The position numbers and the translations under genes were made by a program. The notes below the pieces were generated by a model. The model worked only from the letters and a program-made list of their open reading frames with translations. It was not told the origin of the DNA and did not search any database. From Natronocella acetinitrilica (GTDB lineage Bacteria > Pseudomonadota > Gammaproteobacteria > Nitrococcales > Aquisalimonadaceae): DNA of 64,000 bases. How positions within the stretch are numbered: position 1 is the first letter of the stretch; each line of letters starts with the position of its first letter. Location of the stretch: NCBI RefSeq assembly GCF_024170285.1, contig NZ_JALJXV010000003.1, positions 186,001 through 250,000 on the forward strand, written 5' to 3'. This document shows, piece by piece, positions 47,435 to 56,320 of the stretch.

Positions 47435-47461
47435 GCCCCGGCGTGGCGTGCGCGCCGGGGC
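47435..47461 (+). terminator. Terminator-like hairpin
   Basis: GCCCCGGCG (47435-47443) pairs with CGCCGGGGC (47453-47461) just after the beta-propeller gene; no T tract. Confidence 0.55.
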
Positions 47462-47472
47462 CTCATCGGCGC

Positions 47473-47500
47473 TTGACAATTAATATAAGAAGTATATAAT
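47473..47500 (+). promoter_or_regulatory. AT-island promoter
   Basis: TTGACA, 16-bp spacer, TATAAT. Transcription should start near 47507, only two bases before an in-frame ATG at 47509. Confidence 0.85.
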
Positions 47501-47655
47501 ATGGCAGCATGACACAAAAACAGCGTGCTGCACGAAACTCCTCCCACCCCGTGGCGAGCAAGAGCGCTCCCCGGGGTGATCGTGATTGCGCCTTTACCGC
47601 GGCGGCCAGCTCGGCGAGACTAGGCGGCGGGCAGGACGGCAAGGCGGAGGGAGTC

Positions 47656-49488
47656 GTGGAAAGTACACTCGTCAAGACGATAGAGGTTCTCGCAGGCGAT
47701 CACGGTATCGCGTCCGATGCCGCGCGCGCCATTGCGCTTCGCGAGAGCTTCGCGCTCAGCGCGCCGGCTGACAGCAACTACCGCGTGATCGCGGTGCGGG
47801 CAGCCTTGCCAGGGGAGGGCGAGCCAGAGAGCGGGGCCGGGAGCGACCTGCGCGAGGCACTGGTTGTCCTGACGTCCGGGGCGTGCCTGCGCCTTGAGAT
47901 CAGTATTGACGAGTCGGCAACGCTCGAGGCGATCCATGGCAGGCTCCATGCGCTTGCGAGCGCCGCGGCCTCGACGCTGACACCGGCAAGCCTGGAGCCG
48001 GACGGCGTGCACGATCTCCTCGACCGGCTCGAGGGCAGGTTTCCCGATCCGGTGGCTGTCCGCGGGCTTGCCGCGCTCATTGTCGCCGACCACGCCCGGG
48101 GGCTTGTGCGCGCGGTGATTGCCGAGGCGCGTCATGCCGCCGAGCCGCCGGGGCTTGCGGCCATGCTCGATGACCATGGGCTTGAGGTGGCCGATGCGAA
48201 CCTCGCGCTGATCATGCCCCAGCAGGCCCAGGACGCCATCTGGCGGCGCCTCGCCGAGCACCCGGGGGTGGTGGGTGATGCGCTCGTCGACAGCGAGGCC
48301 TTCGATCTGCTCGCAGCCGGTGTGCCCGCCGAGGTGATCGTCCGCCACTTCGCCGGCGAGGCGGCCGAGGGTGCTGACCCCGAATGCCTGCGACGCCTGC
48401 TCGGCCTTGGCTGGCGGGCGAGCTCGCTCGGCCTCTCACCACTTGCCTATCGCCTGGGCGTGCGCCTGCCGCCCGCCTGGCTACCGGAGCCAGGGGACGC
48501 CGAGGGCGCCGAGCTCTTCCTCTCCATTCTCGCACGCTGCCGGCGCATCGCTGCTGCCTTCGCCGCTCGCGACGAGGCGGCCGCCGGCGCAGGCGAGGAG
48601 GATCTCATCCTGCGAATGCTCCTTGGCGCCGGCGCCGGACTGGGCGACTTCCTCGACTTCCGCCCCCAGCGCGTCGACCCCGATGCGGTCTCGGCCTATG
48701 TCGGGGCGCTGTCGCGGGAGCTTGTCGCACCGGCGCTCGAGACGGATTGGGGTTACTACGAGCCGGACGATGTCGCCGCGGTCATTGGCCCGGCGCTCGC
48801 CGCCTCGCGCGGCTTTGCCGGGATGCTGGGGCTTGCCGAGGCCTGGCGGCGGGCGCGTGGGCGCTTCCTCTCAAAACTCTCGGAGAGTGGGCTGCTCGAC
48901 TACGAGCCGCGCTGGACGTGGACCGACCAGGCCGGGAGCCTCTCGGTCCGTGGCGCAACACTTGAGCCGGTGCAGAGCCTCGAGGCGCTGCTCGAGGTCG
49001 CAGCGGCGCTCGATGAGGGGCTCCTTGAGGAGATTGAGGCGTGCATCGCCGCGCGCCGCGGCGTGCTGGTGCTGCGCGAGGGTGGTGAGGCGGTGGCCGC
49101 ACTGGTCGTCGCGCTGCCGCTCACGGAAGCAGCCCTCCAGGGCGTGCCGGCCGAGGAGGTGGTGGTGCGGGCGGTGGGTGGCGATGAGGCTCGGGTGCTG
49201 CGCGCGACAGAACTCCTCGGCAGGCTGCTCGAGGCGCTCTATGCCCAGAGCCGCCAGGAGGACTTGCAGTCACTGGATCAGCGCGCGGCCGCCTACGCTG
49301 AGCACTCCCTTGCCGAGCTCGCGGTGCTGGCCGGACCGCCCCAGGCGCTCTTTGCCGACCGTGAGGCGCTTGCCCTTGCCCACGACTTCCACGCCTCGCT
49401 GCTCGGTGTCGACCCCGCGCGCTACACGCCCCAGGCACTGGGCCGCGCGTTGATCAACGGCTTGATCAAGCCCCCCACCCGCCACTAG
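47656..49488 (+). CDS. Large unknown protein, possibly PcfJ-like C-terminus
   Basis: 610 residues from the GTG at 47656, chosen for GGAGGG five bases upstream. The frame is open from the ATG at 47509 (659 residues), which could be used as a leaderless start given the promoter position; the extra 49 residues are Arg/Ser-rich. The body is helical and Ala/Leu-rich. Near 470-530 the pattern LEPVQSLEALLEVAAAL...IAARRGVLVLREGGEAVAAL (broken here) recalls the PcfJ-like domain of conjugative elements but its conserved residues are not clearly kept. No certain family. Confidence 0.6.
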   Translation: MESTLVKTIEVLAGDHGIASDAARAIALRESFALSAPADSNYRVIAVRAALPGEGEPESGAGSDLREALVVLTSGACLRLEISIDESATLEAIHGRLHALASAAASTLTPASLEPDGVHDLLDRLEGRFPDPVAVRGLAALIVADHARGLVRAVIAEARHAAEPPGLAAMLDDHGLEVADANLALIMPQQAQDAIWRRLAEHPGVVGDALVDSEAFDLLAAGVPAEVIVRHFAGEAAEGADPECLRRLLGLGWRASSLGLSPLAYRLGVRLPPAWLPEPGDAEGAELFLSILARCRRIAAAFAARDEAAAGAGEEDLILRMLLGAGAGLGDFLDFRPQRVDPDAVSAYVGALSRELVAPALETDWGYYEPDDVAAVIGPALAASRGFAGMLGLAEAWRRARGRFLSKLSESGLLDYEPRWTWTDQAGSLSVRGATLEPVQSLEALLEVAAALDEGLLEEIEACIAARRGVLVLREGGEAVAALVVALPLTEAALQGVPAEEVVVRAVGGDEARVLRATELLGRLLEALYAQSRQEDLQSLDQRAAAYAEHSLAELAVLAGPPQALFADREALALAHDFHASLLGVDPARYTPQALGRALINGLIKPPTRH

Positions 49489-49510
49489 GCGCCTGCGCCA
49501 GGCCGCGCAC

Positions 49511-49533
49511 CTACCCCCCAAATGGGGGTGGTC
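49511..49533. promoter_or_regulatory. CCCCCA-AA-TGGGGG palindrome upstream of a secreted-protein gene
   Basis: Core 49515-49528; the flanks CTACCC and GTGGTC are identical to the 17340-17362 copy. It lies 67 bp before the ATG at 49595. Confidence 0.55.
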
Positions 49534-49594
49534 GTGCTGGTTGAATGCCCGCTATCGTGGCCCCTGGGGTGGGTGAGGTGCGGAGGCGGATCGC

Positions 49595-50191
49595 ATGAGG
49601 GGTCGAGCGGGTTGGACAGGTGGGCTTGCGGCGGCGGCAGTGACCGCGGCCACGCTGCTGGCGGGCACGCCAGTTTCTGCGAGCGGCCTTTGCAGCGATG
49701 TGGACGCGCTGCTCGAGGCCAAGCGACAGAACTTTCGCACGATCCGCGCCGATCGGGATGACAGGGCAGACTTCGTCCTTGGCAACGCGACGCGCTGCTC
49801 CGTGCTGCATGACGCAGACGGCGGCAGCTATAGCTGTACGTGGTCCTATCGAGGCGTGCCCGGCGATCGGCCGATGCAGGACTATGAGGCGTTGATCCGC
49901 GGGCTCTACGCCTGCACGAGCATCCACCCGGCGGCGGTGCTTGTCGGGGAGCCCCCTCCCCGTTCCCCGCCGTACCGCTCTCGCGAGGAGATACTGGATC
50001 AGAGAATGGAGGCGGCCTGGTGGTTCTTTCGCGAGCGAAGCAGGTATTCGATTGCGAGGGAGGAATTTTATGATGCCGTCGAGTTTCGGGAGATGGAGTC
50101 TTACATGCGCTCTGAGCAGCTCTATGTGATACTCAACTACGAGGAGCGTGGCGATTCGTTCTCGATCCATCTGCATTCGGTAAACTACTAG
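49595..50191 (+). CDS. Secreted protein of unknown function
   Basis: 198 residues; GGAGG nine bases before the ATG. Signal peptide about 1-30 (PVSASGLCSD). Four to five cysteines (GLCSD, TRCSV, YSCTW, YACTS) suggest disulphides. The C-terminal third is helical with YDAVEFREMESYMRSEQLYV. No family recognised. Its TAG stop shares CTAG with the stop of the convergent gene at 50188. Confidence 0.65.
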   Translation: MRGRAGWTGGLAAAAVTAATLLAGTPVSASGLCSDVDALLEAKRQNFRTIRADRDDRADFVLGNATRCSVLHDADGGSYSCTWSYRGVPGDRPMQDYEALIRGLYACTSIHPAAVLVGEPPPRSPPYRSREEILDQRMEAAWWFFRERSRYSIAREEFYDAVEFREMESYMRSEQLYVILNYEERGDSFSIHLHSVNY

Positions 50192-51060
50192 CGCAGCCGG
50201 TATTCGACCGGCATGCGTAGATTATGCAGCGTGTGCGCCGGCGCCTCCGGCAGGGGGGAGAGGCGCTCCAGGAGTTTGAGGGCGCCGTTGTCGAGCCTCG
50301 GGTGGCCCGAGGACTCGAGGAGCTCGATATCGGTAATGTCGCCGCGCTCGGTGACCGTGAAGCGAACCACCACGGTGCCCTCCTCACGTCTGCGCTCGGC
50401 CTGCCGGGGGTACTCCCGGTGGCGCTGAAAATAGCCCCCGAGCCACTCCAAGTAGGCGCTCGCCTCGGCGGAGTCGGCGTAGTCGGCTGCCGGTGGCCTC
50501 TCAGCCGCCGGGCAGGCGTCTGCCACCGGGGCGATGGCACGTGCGGAGCCTGCGAGCGAGAATTCAATCACCTGGCGCGCGCCGTGGCGGGGGCGAAGCT
50601 CAAGGAGAAAGCGGTTGTGGCGGGCGAGCCCGGCCACGAGCGCGCGGTCGCCGCCCGAGTGAGCGATGTGCGGCGAACGCCCGGTAAACCAGGCGGCCTG
50701 CTGCGCTGGCAGATCATCGAAGCGGTAGCGCACGTCGAGCGTCTGCTCGAAGGCGAACGTGGCGCTCTCCACCGTCACGCCGAGGATGCCGGAGGCGCAG
50801 ACGACGGTGAGACGCGCAGGCGGCTCGCCAGGGGCTGAGCGCACCCGGGCATAGGGGGTCTCGGTGTCGTCCATGCGGTCGCGCGCGACGCCACTGCTCC
50901 ACTCGGCCATGGCACTGGCGGGGGTCAGCAGGAGGGCCGCGGTGAATGCCGCGGCTGCCGGGAGCGCGCGCCAGGGCGTGACTGGGGCGGTCTTGTCGGG
51001 ATCAGCCATGGTGGCCACCGCGAGGCGGTCTTGCTGGAACCATCGGCGCTGCGTGCTCAT
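50188..51060 (-). CDS. Periplasmic TonB C-terminal-domain protein
   Basis: 290 residues from the ATG at 51060, or 273 from the ATG at 51009. A hydrophobic segment (about 30-52, PASAMAEWS) is a signal or anchor. The middle part (about 55-185) has LTVVCASGILGVTVE and WFTGRSPHIAHSGGD, a pattern reminiscent of the VasI/T6SS-associated family. The C-terminal about 85 residues form a TonB-C domain: YFQRHREYPRQAERRREEGT, VVRFTVTERGDITDIELL and LDNGALKLLERL. TonB-C domains contact outer-membrane partners; without ExbB/D here a role in energy transfer is doubtful. Confidence 0.75.
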   Translation of the reverse strand: MSTQRRWFQQDRLAVATMADPDKTAPVTPWRALPAAAAFTAALLLTPASAMAEWSSGVARDRMDDTETPYARVRSAPGEPPARLTVVCASGILGVTVESATFAFEQTLDVRYRFDDLPAQQAAWFTGRSPHIAHSGGDRALVAGLARHNRFLLELRPRHGARQVIEFSLAGSARAIAPVADACPAAERPPAADYADSAEASAYLEWLGGYFQRHREYPRQAERRREEGTVVVRFTVTERGDITDIELLESSGHPRLDNGALKLLERLSPLPEAPAHTLHNLRMPVEYRLR

Positions 51061-51209
51061 GCATCGATCTGCCTGTTTGTCTCGCGGGCCATCGGGTGTT
51101 GCGCCTGCGGTGCAACGCGCTCAAGGGGAGGATGTAGCATCTCCGGGCGCGCGTGTCGAGACGCTCGGGCGACGGCGCACGGTGCGGCCGTGCGCTCGCG
51201 CGGCGCGAA

Positions 51210-51599
51210 TCACTCCTCCTCCGTCGCCGTCAGCCACGCCCGGCCCTGTCCGACGCCAAGGTGGCCGTCATCCCGGGCACGGCGCCGGACGATGGCATTG
51301 GCCTCGGCGCGGCTCACCGCCTCGATGCCCTCATAGGCAATGCCCTCGTGCAGATCCCAGGCGGGATACTCAAAGCGCACCACCACGCGAAAGCGGCGAA
51401 GCGGCGCGGGCGCGTCTTTCGCGCGACCGCCTGGCGAGCGAGCGGGCTTGCTGGCAGGAGCCGCGATGCGAAGCCCAAGCGCCGCCTCGACCTCCTCGCG
51501 GGTGCCAATGACGGGCTCCGCCGCATGCCCCTGGGGGTAGGCGTAATGGCGGCCGCTTGCGAGCAGGCCGATGCGCGGGTCGAGCGGTGTCTCGGTCAT
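51210..51599 (-). CDS. Unknown small protein
   Basis: 129 residues from the ATG at 51599 (GGAG upstream). GLLASGRHYAYPQGHAAEPV starts the protein; a basic linker (SKPARSPGGRAKD) joins to a C-terminal domain with RRFRVVVRFEYPAWDLHEG. No family recognised. Own AT-island promoter. Confidence 0.6.
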   Translation of the reverse strand: MTETPLDPRIGLLASGRHYAYPQGHAAEPVIGTREEVEAALGLRIAAPASKPARSPGGRAKDAPAPLRRFRVVVRFEYPAWDLHEGIAYEGIEAVSRAEANAIVRRRARDDGHLGVGQGRAWLTATEEE

Positions 51600-51633
51600 G
51601 GCCAGCGCTCCGGGCGATTTCAGCAGTTGATTT

Positions 51634-51661
51634 ATTATAACGAAAATAAATAGAAAGTCAA
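51634..51661 (-). promoter_or_regulatory. AT-island promoter
   Basis: TTGACT, 16-bp spacer with TATTTATTTTCG, TATAAT on the minus strand. Confidence 0.85.
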
Positions 51662-51710
51662 TGCGCTCGGCGCTCGTCACCGCGCCTGGGCGGCAACTGG
51701 TAAGCGATCC

Positions 51711-54700
51711 TTACCGGTTGCCCGGAGCGAGGTGCTGAGCGCGCGCGGCCTGCATCGCCTCACCGAGCCGGGTCAGCAGGGCGGGCAGCGCCTCGGGGAT
51801 GAGGAGCCCTTCGGCCTCGCCGACGCGTGCCCGAAGCGCCTCGAGGGTATCGGCGGGCAGGGCGTTGTGGCGCTGTGCGATGGCCAGGCCAAGGTGCTGA
51901 TCGGTGATCGTGATCGGGGCATCGGTGGCAAGCGGATGGAGCCACAGGCCGACCTGGAGCGGGGCGTCGAGGAGCTCCTCGGCATGCGCCTCATCGCGGT
52001 AGATCCCGAGGAAGGCGTTGCGGGTGCGAGCGCGCTGCGCCGCACTGCCAAAGTGCATCAGCCACTGCTCGGCGCGGGCACGGAGGACCAGGCTTCGCAT
52101 CCCCCGGCCGCGCTCGGCGACAAGGCCGAGCGCAAGGCGAATGTGGGTGCTCGGCACGTAGCGGCCCTTGCCGTTGTAGAGGCAGCTGTGGAAGGCACGG
52201 TAGAGTGACTCGAAGCAGGTCGACTCGATGCCTTCTGCGGCGAAGCGCTCATCGAAGCGCGCCACCTGGTCGTCGGCGTCGGCTGCGAGTCTTGCAATCA
52301 CGCGGGGGTCGGCCGGTGCGCGCCCGGCCTGTGCCCAGGCGTCGATCGCCGGGTAGTCCTTGAGCGTGGTCTCGGCGGGATCTCCCGTTTCGTTGAGCCA
52401 CGCCGTGGTCGGCGGCGCGAAGGCGATCGTGCGCTTGCCAGGGCGCACCAGGCTGCGCCCGACCCAGCGCCAGGGGTAGAGGGCGGCGACCCGGGGATCC
52501 GGCTCAAGCGTGTGGTAGAGCGCAATCTGCCCCTTGCCGGTGACCGCCAGGCGAAGCACCGTCAGCCCGGCGCCGTCTGCCGCCGTCTCGATGCGCTCGG
52601 CGAGCGAGGCGGCATGGGAGAGCGTATACACCTGGTCGAGAATCGGGGCGAGTGCGCGCAGCGCGCAGGCATCGGGCAGCGGAGCGCCGCGGTTGGCAAC
52701 GCGCCAGGCGCGGATCGCTGCATCGACGTGCTCGACAAGTGCTGCCTCCGTGCCAAGGCCTGCCTCACGCGCAGCCCGGGCAAGGCAGGCGCGGCTGTCG
52801 GCCTCGGCGCGCGCATCGGCCTCGAGGGCGGCGAGGGCGTGCTTGAAAAGGCGGATGTAGGCCGTGTGCGCCGTGCGCGCGCTGCGGTTTTCGATGTAGT
52901 GGCGGAGCATCGGCGCACTCGCCTGATCGAGGCCGAGATAGCCCGCGCCAAGCCCCGCACCGGGGGGCTCTGGCAGGCTCACCCGGGCGTTGAACGTCGT
53001 CTGCGCGCCCTCCTCGCGCCAGCGCGTGCGGACAACGGGCACCTTGATGCAGAAGCGCCCCTGGTGGCGCGAAACCACGTGGAGTCCCACCGTGCGCGCG
53101 GGTGAGGCCAGGACATCGAGTGCAACCGAGCGCTCGCCGCTCACGTAGCGCGCGCAGGCGGGCGCGTTCTCCGGCGTCAGCAGATCGGGGTAGTAGCAGA
53201 AGACGCGCGAGCCGCTTTGCACGCCCGCGTTGCAGCCCGCGATGTACTCCTCGACGCTCGGGTGGGCGTCGCCCAGCAGCCGATCGGACTCGTCATCGGC
53301 GACAAAGCGGAAGTAGCGCGCCTGGAAGTCAAGGCGCAGGAACTGCCCGGCCTCGGCCTCGGGGTAGAAGCGCCCGAAGAGGTGCTCGCGGTGATCGAGC
53401 CCGCAGAGCAGGATCAGAAAGCGCTGGTAGTGGAGCGAGAGGCTTGCCGAGCGGCGGTTGGCGCGGGTGAAGCGCACGTCATTGAGGCCAATGCGTGAGC
53501 CGTCGATGCCGCGGAAGATCCGCGCATGCTCGTCATGGGTGGGGAAAAGCCGCGCGGCCGCCTCATGGCTTGGCGACTCGCTTGTCACCCGGTAGAGGTT
53601 CTCGCCGTTACGCACCAGCAGGAAGACGCGGGCGTTGGCGGCGTTGCGCGCGACACTGGCGAACGGGTCGCCGTAGTCGAGATCGCGGCGGCGAATAGCG
53701 CAGGAGACAACGCAGCGTGGCGCCGGCAGCAGCTGATCGCGAAGCCCGGGCTCCTCGGCAAGGCGCTGATCGAAGGCCGCGATTGAGCCCGCGTCGAAGT
53801 CCTCGGCGACATCCATCCAGGCGGCGAGCTCCTCGTCGATGAAGAGCTTGCGCTGCATGAGGGTGAGCGGCTCATCGGCACCCGCGGCCGCGCCGCTTGC
53901 AAGGCGCGTGGTGTGCACGCACTTGCCGGTGTAGAGATCGAGCGAGGCGAGCCCCTCAAGGAGCGACTCGGCGCTCGCGCGGGCATCGCTGGTGCGGGCG
54001 AGTGCGGCGGCGGCCTGCTCGGAGAAAAAGCCCGACATGGTGGCAAGCTTCTCGGCGATGGCCTCGGTGCGCGCCTTGATCCAGTCGGCCTTCGCACGTG
54101 CGATCACCGCCTGGTGGTTGACGGCCTCCCGCAGGGCCGCGAGATCGCCATCGTCGGGGCGACTGGCGAGCAGCCCGCCGAGGTCGCGGTGGGCGGCACC
54201 GCGGACCTGGCGCACTGCGTGGTCGTGGGCCTGCGCCGGGAGGGTCGCCTGCGCGGGAGCCTTGCCATCCTCGGGCGAGGCACCCTTCCCATCCTCGGGC
54301 GAGGCACCCTTCCCATCCTCGGGCGAGGCACCCTTCCCATCCTCGGGCGAGGCACCCTTGGCAGCGGCCTCGGTCCTGAGCGCCGCGGCGATGGCGGGCG
54401 CCATCACCGCGGGGTCGTGCTGACCGCGCAGCATCTCCTGCTGGAGTGCGGTGATCTCCTCCTGGAGGCTTGCCATCTCGCGGGCGCGCACGGCCTCGCC
54501 GTCCGGCGCTGGCTCGAAGCAATCGAGAAAGGCGTCGGTGAGGAAGGGCAGGTCCGGCGCCTTGCCCCAGAGCGGGTGCGCTGCCAGGGTGATGGTATGG
54601 GGCAGCCCCTCGAAGTAGTCGATGCGCGCAAGCAGCAGCACCGTGCCAGCGGCGATCTCCCGGTGGCCGGGATCTATCGGGGCGAGTGCCACCTTGCTGC

Positions 54701-54791
54701 GCCAGTAGCTGCCCGGCTCGAGCATCTGTGTGCGCGCCTGGCGCGAGACGCGCTCATCGCCCGGACGGGACAGGCCGATCTCGTTGGCCAT
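51711..54791 (-). CDS. Very large unknown protein (1026 residues)
   Basis: Starts at the ATG at 54791 (GAGG upstream), MANEIGLSRPGDERVSRQAR. An N-terminal beta-rich domain (about 1-85) and a coiled-coil-like stretch (about 95-120) precede four perfect KGASPEDG octapeptides (about 145-176). The remaining 850 residues are mixed alpha/beta without a nucleotide-binding, nuclease or helicase motif that I recognise, and without signal or membrane segments. It is the largest gene of the window and stands under its own AT-island promoter, so it is probably important to the element. Confidence 0.65.
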   Translation of the reverse strand: MANEIGLSRPGDERVSRQARTQMLEPGSYWRSKVALAPIDPGHREIAAGTVLLLARIDYFEGLPHTITLAAHPLWGKAPDLPFLTDAFLDCFEPAPDGEAVRAREMASLQEEITALQQEMLRGQHDPAVMAPAIAAALRTEAAAKGASPEDGKGASPEDGKGASPEDGKGASPEDGKAPAQATLPAQAHDHAVRQVRGAAHRDLGGLLASRPDDGDLAALREAVNHQAVIARAKADWIKARTEAIAEKLATMSGFFSEQAAAALARTSDARASAESLLEGLASLDLYTGKCVHTTRLASGAAAGADEPLTLMQRKLFIDEELAAWMDVAEDFDAGSIAAFDQRLAEEPGLRDQLLPAPRCVVSCAIRRRDLDYGDPFASVARNAANARVFLLVRNGENLYRVTSESPSHEAAARLFPTHDEHARIFRGIDGSRIGLNDVRFTRANRRSASLSLHYQRFLILLCGLDHREHLFGRFYPEAEAGQFLRLDFQARYFRFVADDESDRLLGDAHPSVEEYIAGCNAGVQSGSRVFCYYPDLLTPENAPACARYVSGERSVALDVLASPARTVGLHVVSRHQGRFCIKVPVVRTRWREEGAQTTFNARVSLPEPPGAGLGAGYLGLDQASAPMLRHYIENRSARTAHTAYIRLFKHALAALEADARAEADSRACLARAAREAGLGTEAALVEHVDAAIRAWRVANRGAPLPDACALRALAPILDQVYTLSHAASLAERIETAADGAGLTVLRLAVTGKGQIALYHTLEPDPRVAALYPWRWVGRSLVRPGKRTIAFAPPTTAWLNETGDPAETTLKDYPAIDAWAQAGRAPADPRVIARLAADADDQVARFDERFAAEGIESTCFESLYRAFHSCLYNGKGRYVPSTHIRLALGLVAERGRGMRSLVLRARAEQWLMHFGSAAQRARTRNAFLGIYRDEAHAEELLDAPLQVGLWLHPLATDAPITITDQHLGLAIAQRHNALPADTLEALRARVGEAEGLLIPEALPALLTRLGEAMQAARAQHLAPGNR
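54265..54360 (-). repeat. 24-bp tandem repeat (4 copies) coding for KGASPEDG
   Basis: Four consecutive units with the word CCATCCTCGGGCGAGGCACC, the first and last differing only at the edge bases. In-frame inside the 1026-residue protein. Confidence 0.9.
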
Positions 54792-54822
54792 CAGGGTGCC
54801 TCTGAAGCAGATTTGCTTACAT

Positions 54823-54851
54823 AATATATCAAAAATAAATAAAAACGTCAA
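54823..54851 (-). promoter_or_regulatory. AT-island promoter of the 1026-residue gene
   Basis: TTGACG, 17-bp spacer with TTTTTATTTATTTTTG, TATATT on the minus strand. Confidence 0.7.
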
Positions 54852-54914
54852 GCAGGCAGCCGCCCGCGACGGCCGGTGGCTGTCCGGCCGTGCGGGTGCG
54901 GGAGAGGCTTGTTG

Positions 54915-55244
54915 CTAGAGCCCGGGTGCGGGCTCGTCGTCGACCCTGATGCGCTCGCGCCGCCGGACAGCGCCAGGCACCCGGGGGTTTCGCAGCGCCT
55001 CCCGGGCGGCCGCGATTGGCAGGTCGGACCAGGTGTTTGGCTGGTTGTCGGGGTTGGCGCGGGCACGCTCGCGATTGACGCCCACCACCCGGTGCGGGCG
55101 GGTTCGCCCGACCGGCAGCGCGGGCTCGGCCATGGCCTCCTCCACGCCCCTGGCGAGGTCCTCCGCACTGCGGTGGACCGGCAGATGGCGCATGCGCCGG
55201 TGCGACTCCTGGGCGGCAGCGGGACTGCGGTAGGTTCTCGACAT
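54915..55244 (-). CDS. Small basic protein of unknown function
   Basis: 109 residues from the ATG at 55244, with AAGGAGGTG upstream. Arg-rich and low in hydrophobic residues, probably disordered or nucleic-acid binding (MSRTYRSPAAAQESHRRMRH; RRRERIRVDDE). No family recognised. Confidence 0.6.
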   Translation of the reverse strand: MSRTYRSPAAAQESHRRMRHLPVHRSAEDLARGVEEAMAEPALPVGRTRPHRVVGVNRERARANPDNQPNTWSDLPIAAAREALRNPRVPGAVRRRERIRVDDEPAPGL

Positions 55245-55378
55245 AAGCACCTCCTTGTTTTTATTGTCCCCAAAAGATACCACGCCTGCCGGGCCACTGT
55301 CAGCTGGCGGCGCAGACTCCCCAGGGCCAGGCCCCCGGCCCTGAGTTCCTGCCCTACGGGAGGTCGAAGGGGCAACGA

Positions 55379-55768
55379 TCAGGGCTTGTGTTCGGCGTCG
55401 TGATCTCCCCCCGGAACCTGCCCCGGAAGATCCTGGATCTGGCGGTAGAGGTCCGGCAGCTCGTGCTGAATCGTTCGCCACACGATTGCGAAATCGACCT
55501 TGAAGTAGCCGTGAGCGACGATGTTGCGCATCTGGTACGCTGAGGAGAGAGGGAGCCGTGGGTGTCTTGCGGCAAACTGGGGGTAGCGCTTCTGGATGTT
55601 ATTGCTGGCCTCGCCAATGATCTCAATATTGCGGATGACGGCGTCCTGGACCAACTGGCTATCCAGAAACGCCTCCTCGTCCATGTCGTCGGTGTAGCGA
55701 TCGATGCGATCGATTGCCTCGAGAATGTGCGCCAGATAGTCAGCCAGGCGCTGGCCATCCCGAGTCAT
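55379..55768 (-). CDS. hepT: HepT-family HEPN toxin
   Basis: 129 residues. The HEPN core is complete, with the catalytic R-x4-H-x-Y motif as Arg81, His86 and Tyr88 in RNIVAHGYF, after NIEIIGEASNNI, a family signature. HepT proteins are RNases neutralised when the partner MntA AMPylates the motif tyrosine. The start overlaps the mntA stop by four bases (ATGA), as is usual for the pair. Functions in element maintenance or phage defence. Confidence 0.93.
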   Translation of the reverse strand: MTRDGQRLADYLAHILEAIDRIDRYTDDMDEEAFLDSQLVQDAVIRNIEIIGEASNNIQKRYPQFAARHPRLPLSSAYQMRNIVAHGYFKVDFAIVWRTIQHELPDLYRQIQDLPGQVPGGDHDAEHKP

Positions 55769-56058
55769 ACCGGTCGAGCCTCAGAGATCACGCGAGCGCG
55801 CACGTCATCCGGCAGCGCATTCGGCGTGAGAACATCCACAGGCACGCCCAGCAATTCGATCAGCTCGTGGCGAATGGCGCCGAGGTCGAACAGGGTGGTT
55901 TCCGGGGTCGTATCGATCAGAAGGTCGAGGTCGCTACCATCCTTGTCCTCGCCGCGAAGCACCGAGCCGAAGACGCGCGCGTTCGATGCTCGGTGGGAGG
56001 CAACCACCTGCCTGATCGTGCTGCGGTTCGCGGCGAGTGCGATTGAGGGTTTCATCAT
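55765..56058 (-). CDS. mntA: MntA-family nucleotidyltransferase antitoxin
   Basis: 97 residues from the ATG at 56058 (a second ATG follows at once; GGAGG upstream). GSVLRGEDKDGSDLDLLID is the GS-x10-DxD catalytic motif (Gly31-Ser32, Asp43, Asp45) of the minimal nucleotidyltransferase fold. It inactivates HepT by AMPylation. A TATACT box near 56082 on the minus strand may be the -10 of the operon. Confidence 0.93.
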   Translation of the reverse strand: MMKPSIALAANRSTIRQVVASHRASNARVFGSVLRGEDKDGSDLDLLIDTTPETTLFDLGAIRHELIELLGVPVDVLTPNALPDDVRARVISEARPV

Positions 56059-56275
56059 TCACCTCCAGCAGTGACGGTACAGTATAGGGCGAAGGCGGCG
56101 CAGGCACCAGCACAAGGGAGGGCGGGCGAGCCAAGGCGACAAGAAGGCGGACACCCCTGCGCCACGTCACGGGACCGAGCACACATCTCCGCCGAGGCAG
56201 GGACGACACCGGCGTGGCGCGTTGGGTCGCCTCGGAGAGTCCGCGCTCGAGGGAGCGGCGCAGTCAGGCGACAAG

Positions 56276-56306
56276 GCCCCTGATCAATTCGCGAAGGCGA
56301 GGGGCT
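56276..56306 (-). terminator. Possible terminator hairpin
   Basis: GCCCCT and AGGGGC arms with a long loop, 15 bp beyond the stop of the gene at 56321; no clear T tract. Confidence 0.35.
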
Positions 56307-56320
56307 CCACCCACGGCGCC

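Noticed and set aside
54265-54360. 24-bp tandem repeat as possible iteron origin
   Set aside because: It is in frame within a large protein gene and codes for KGASPEDG; no replication initiator gene is near.
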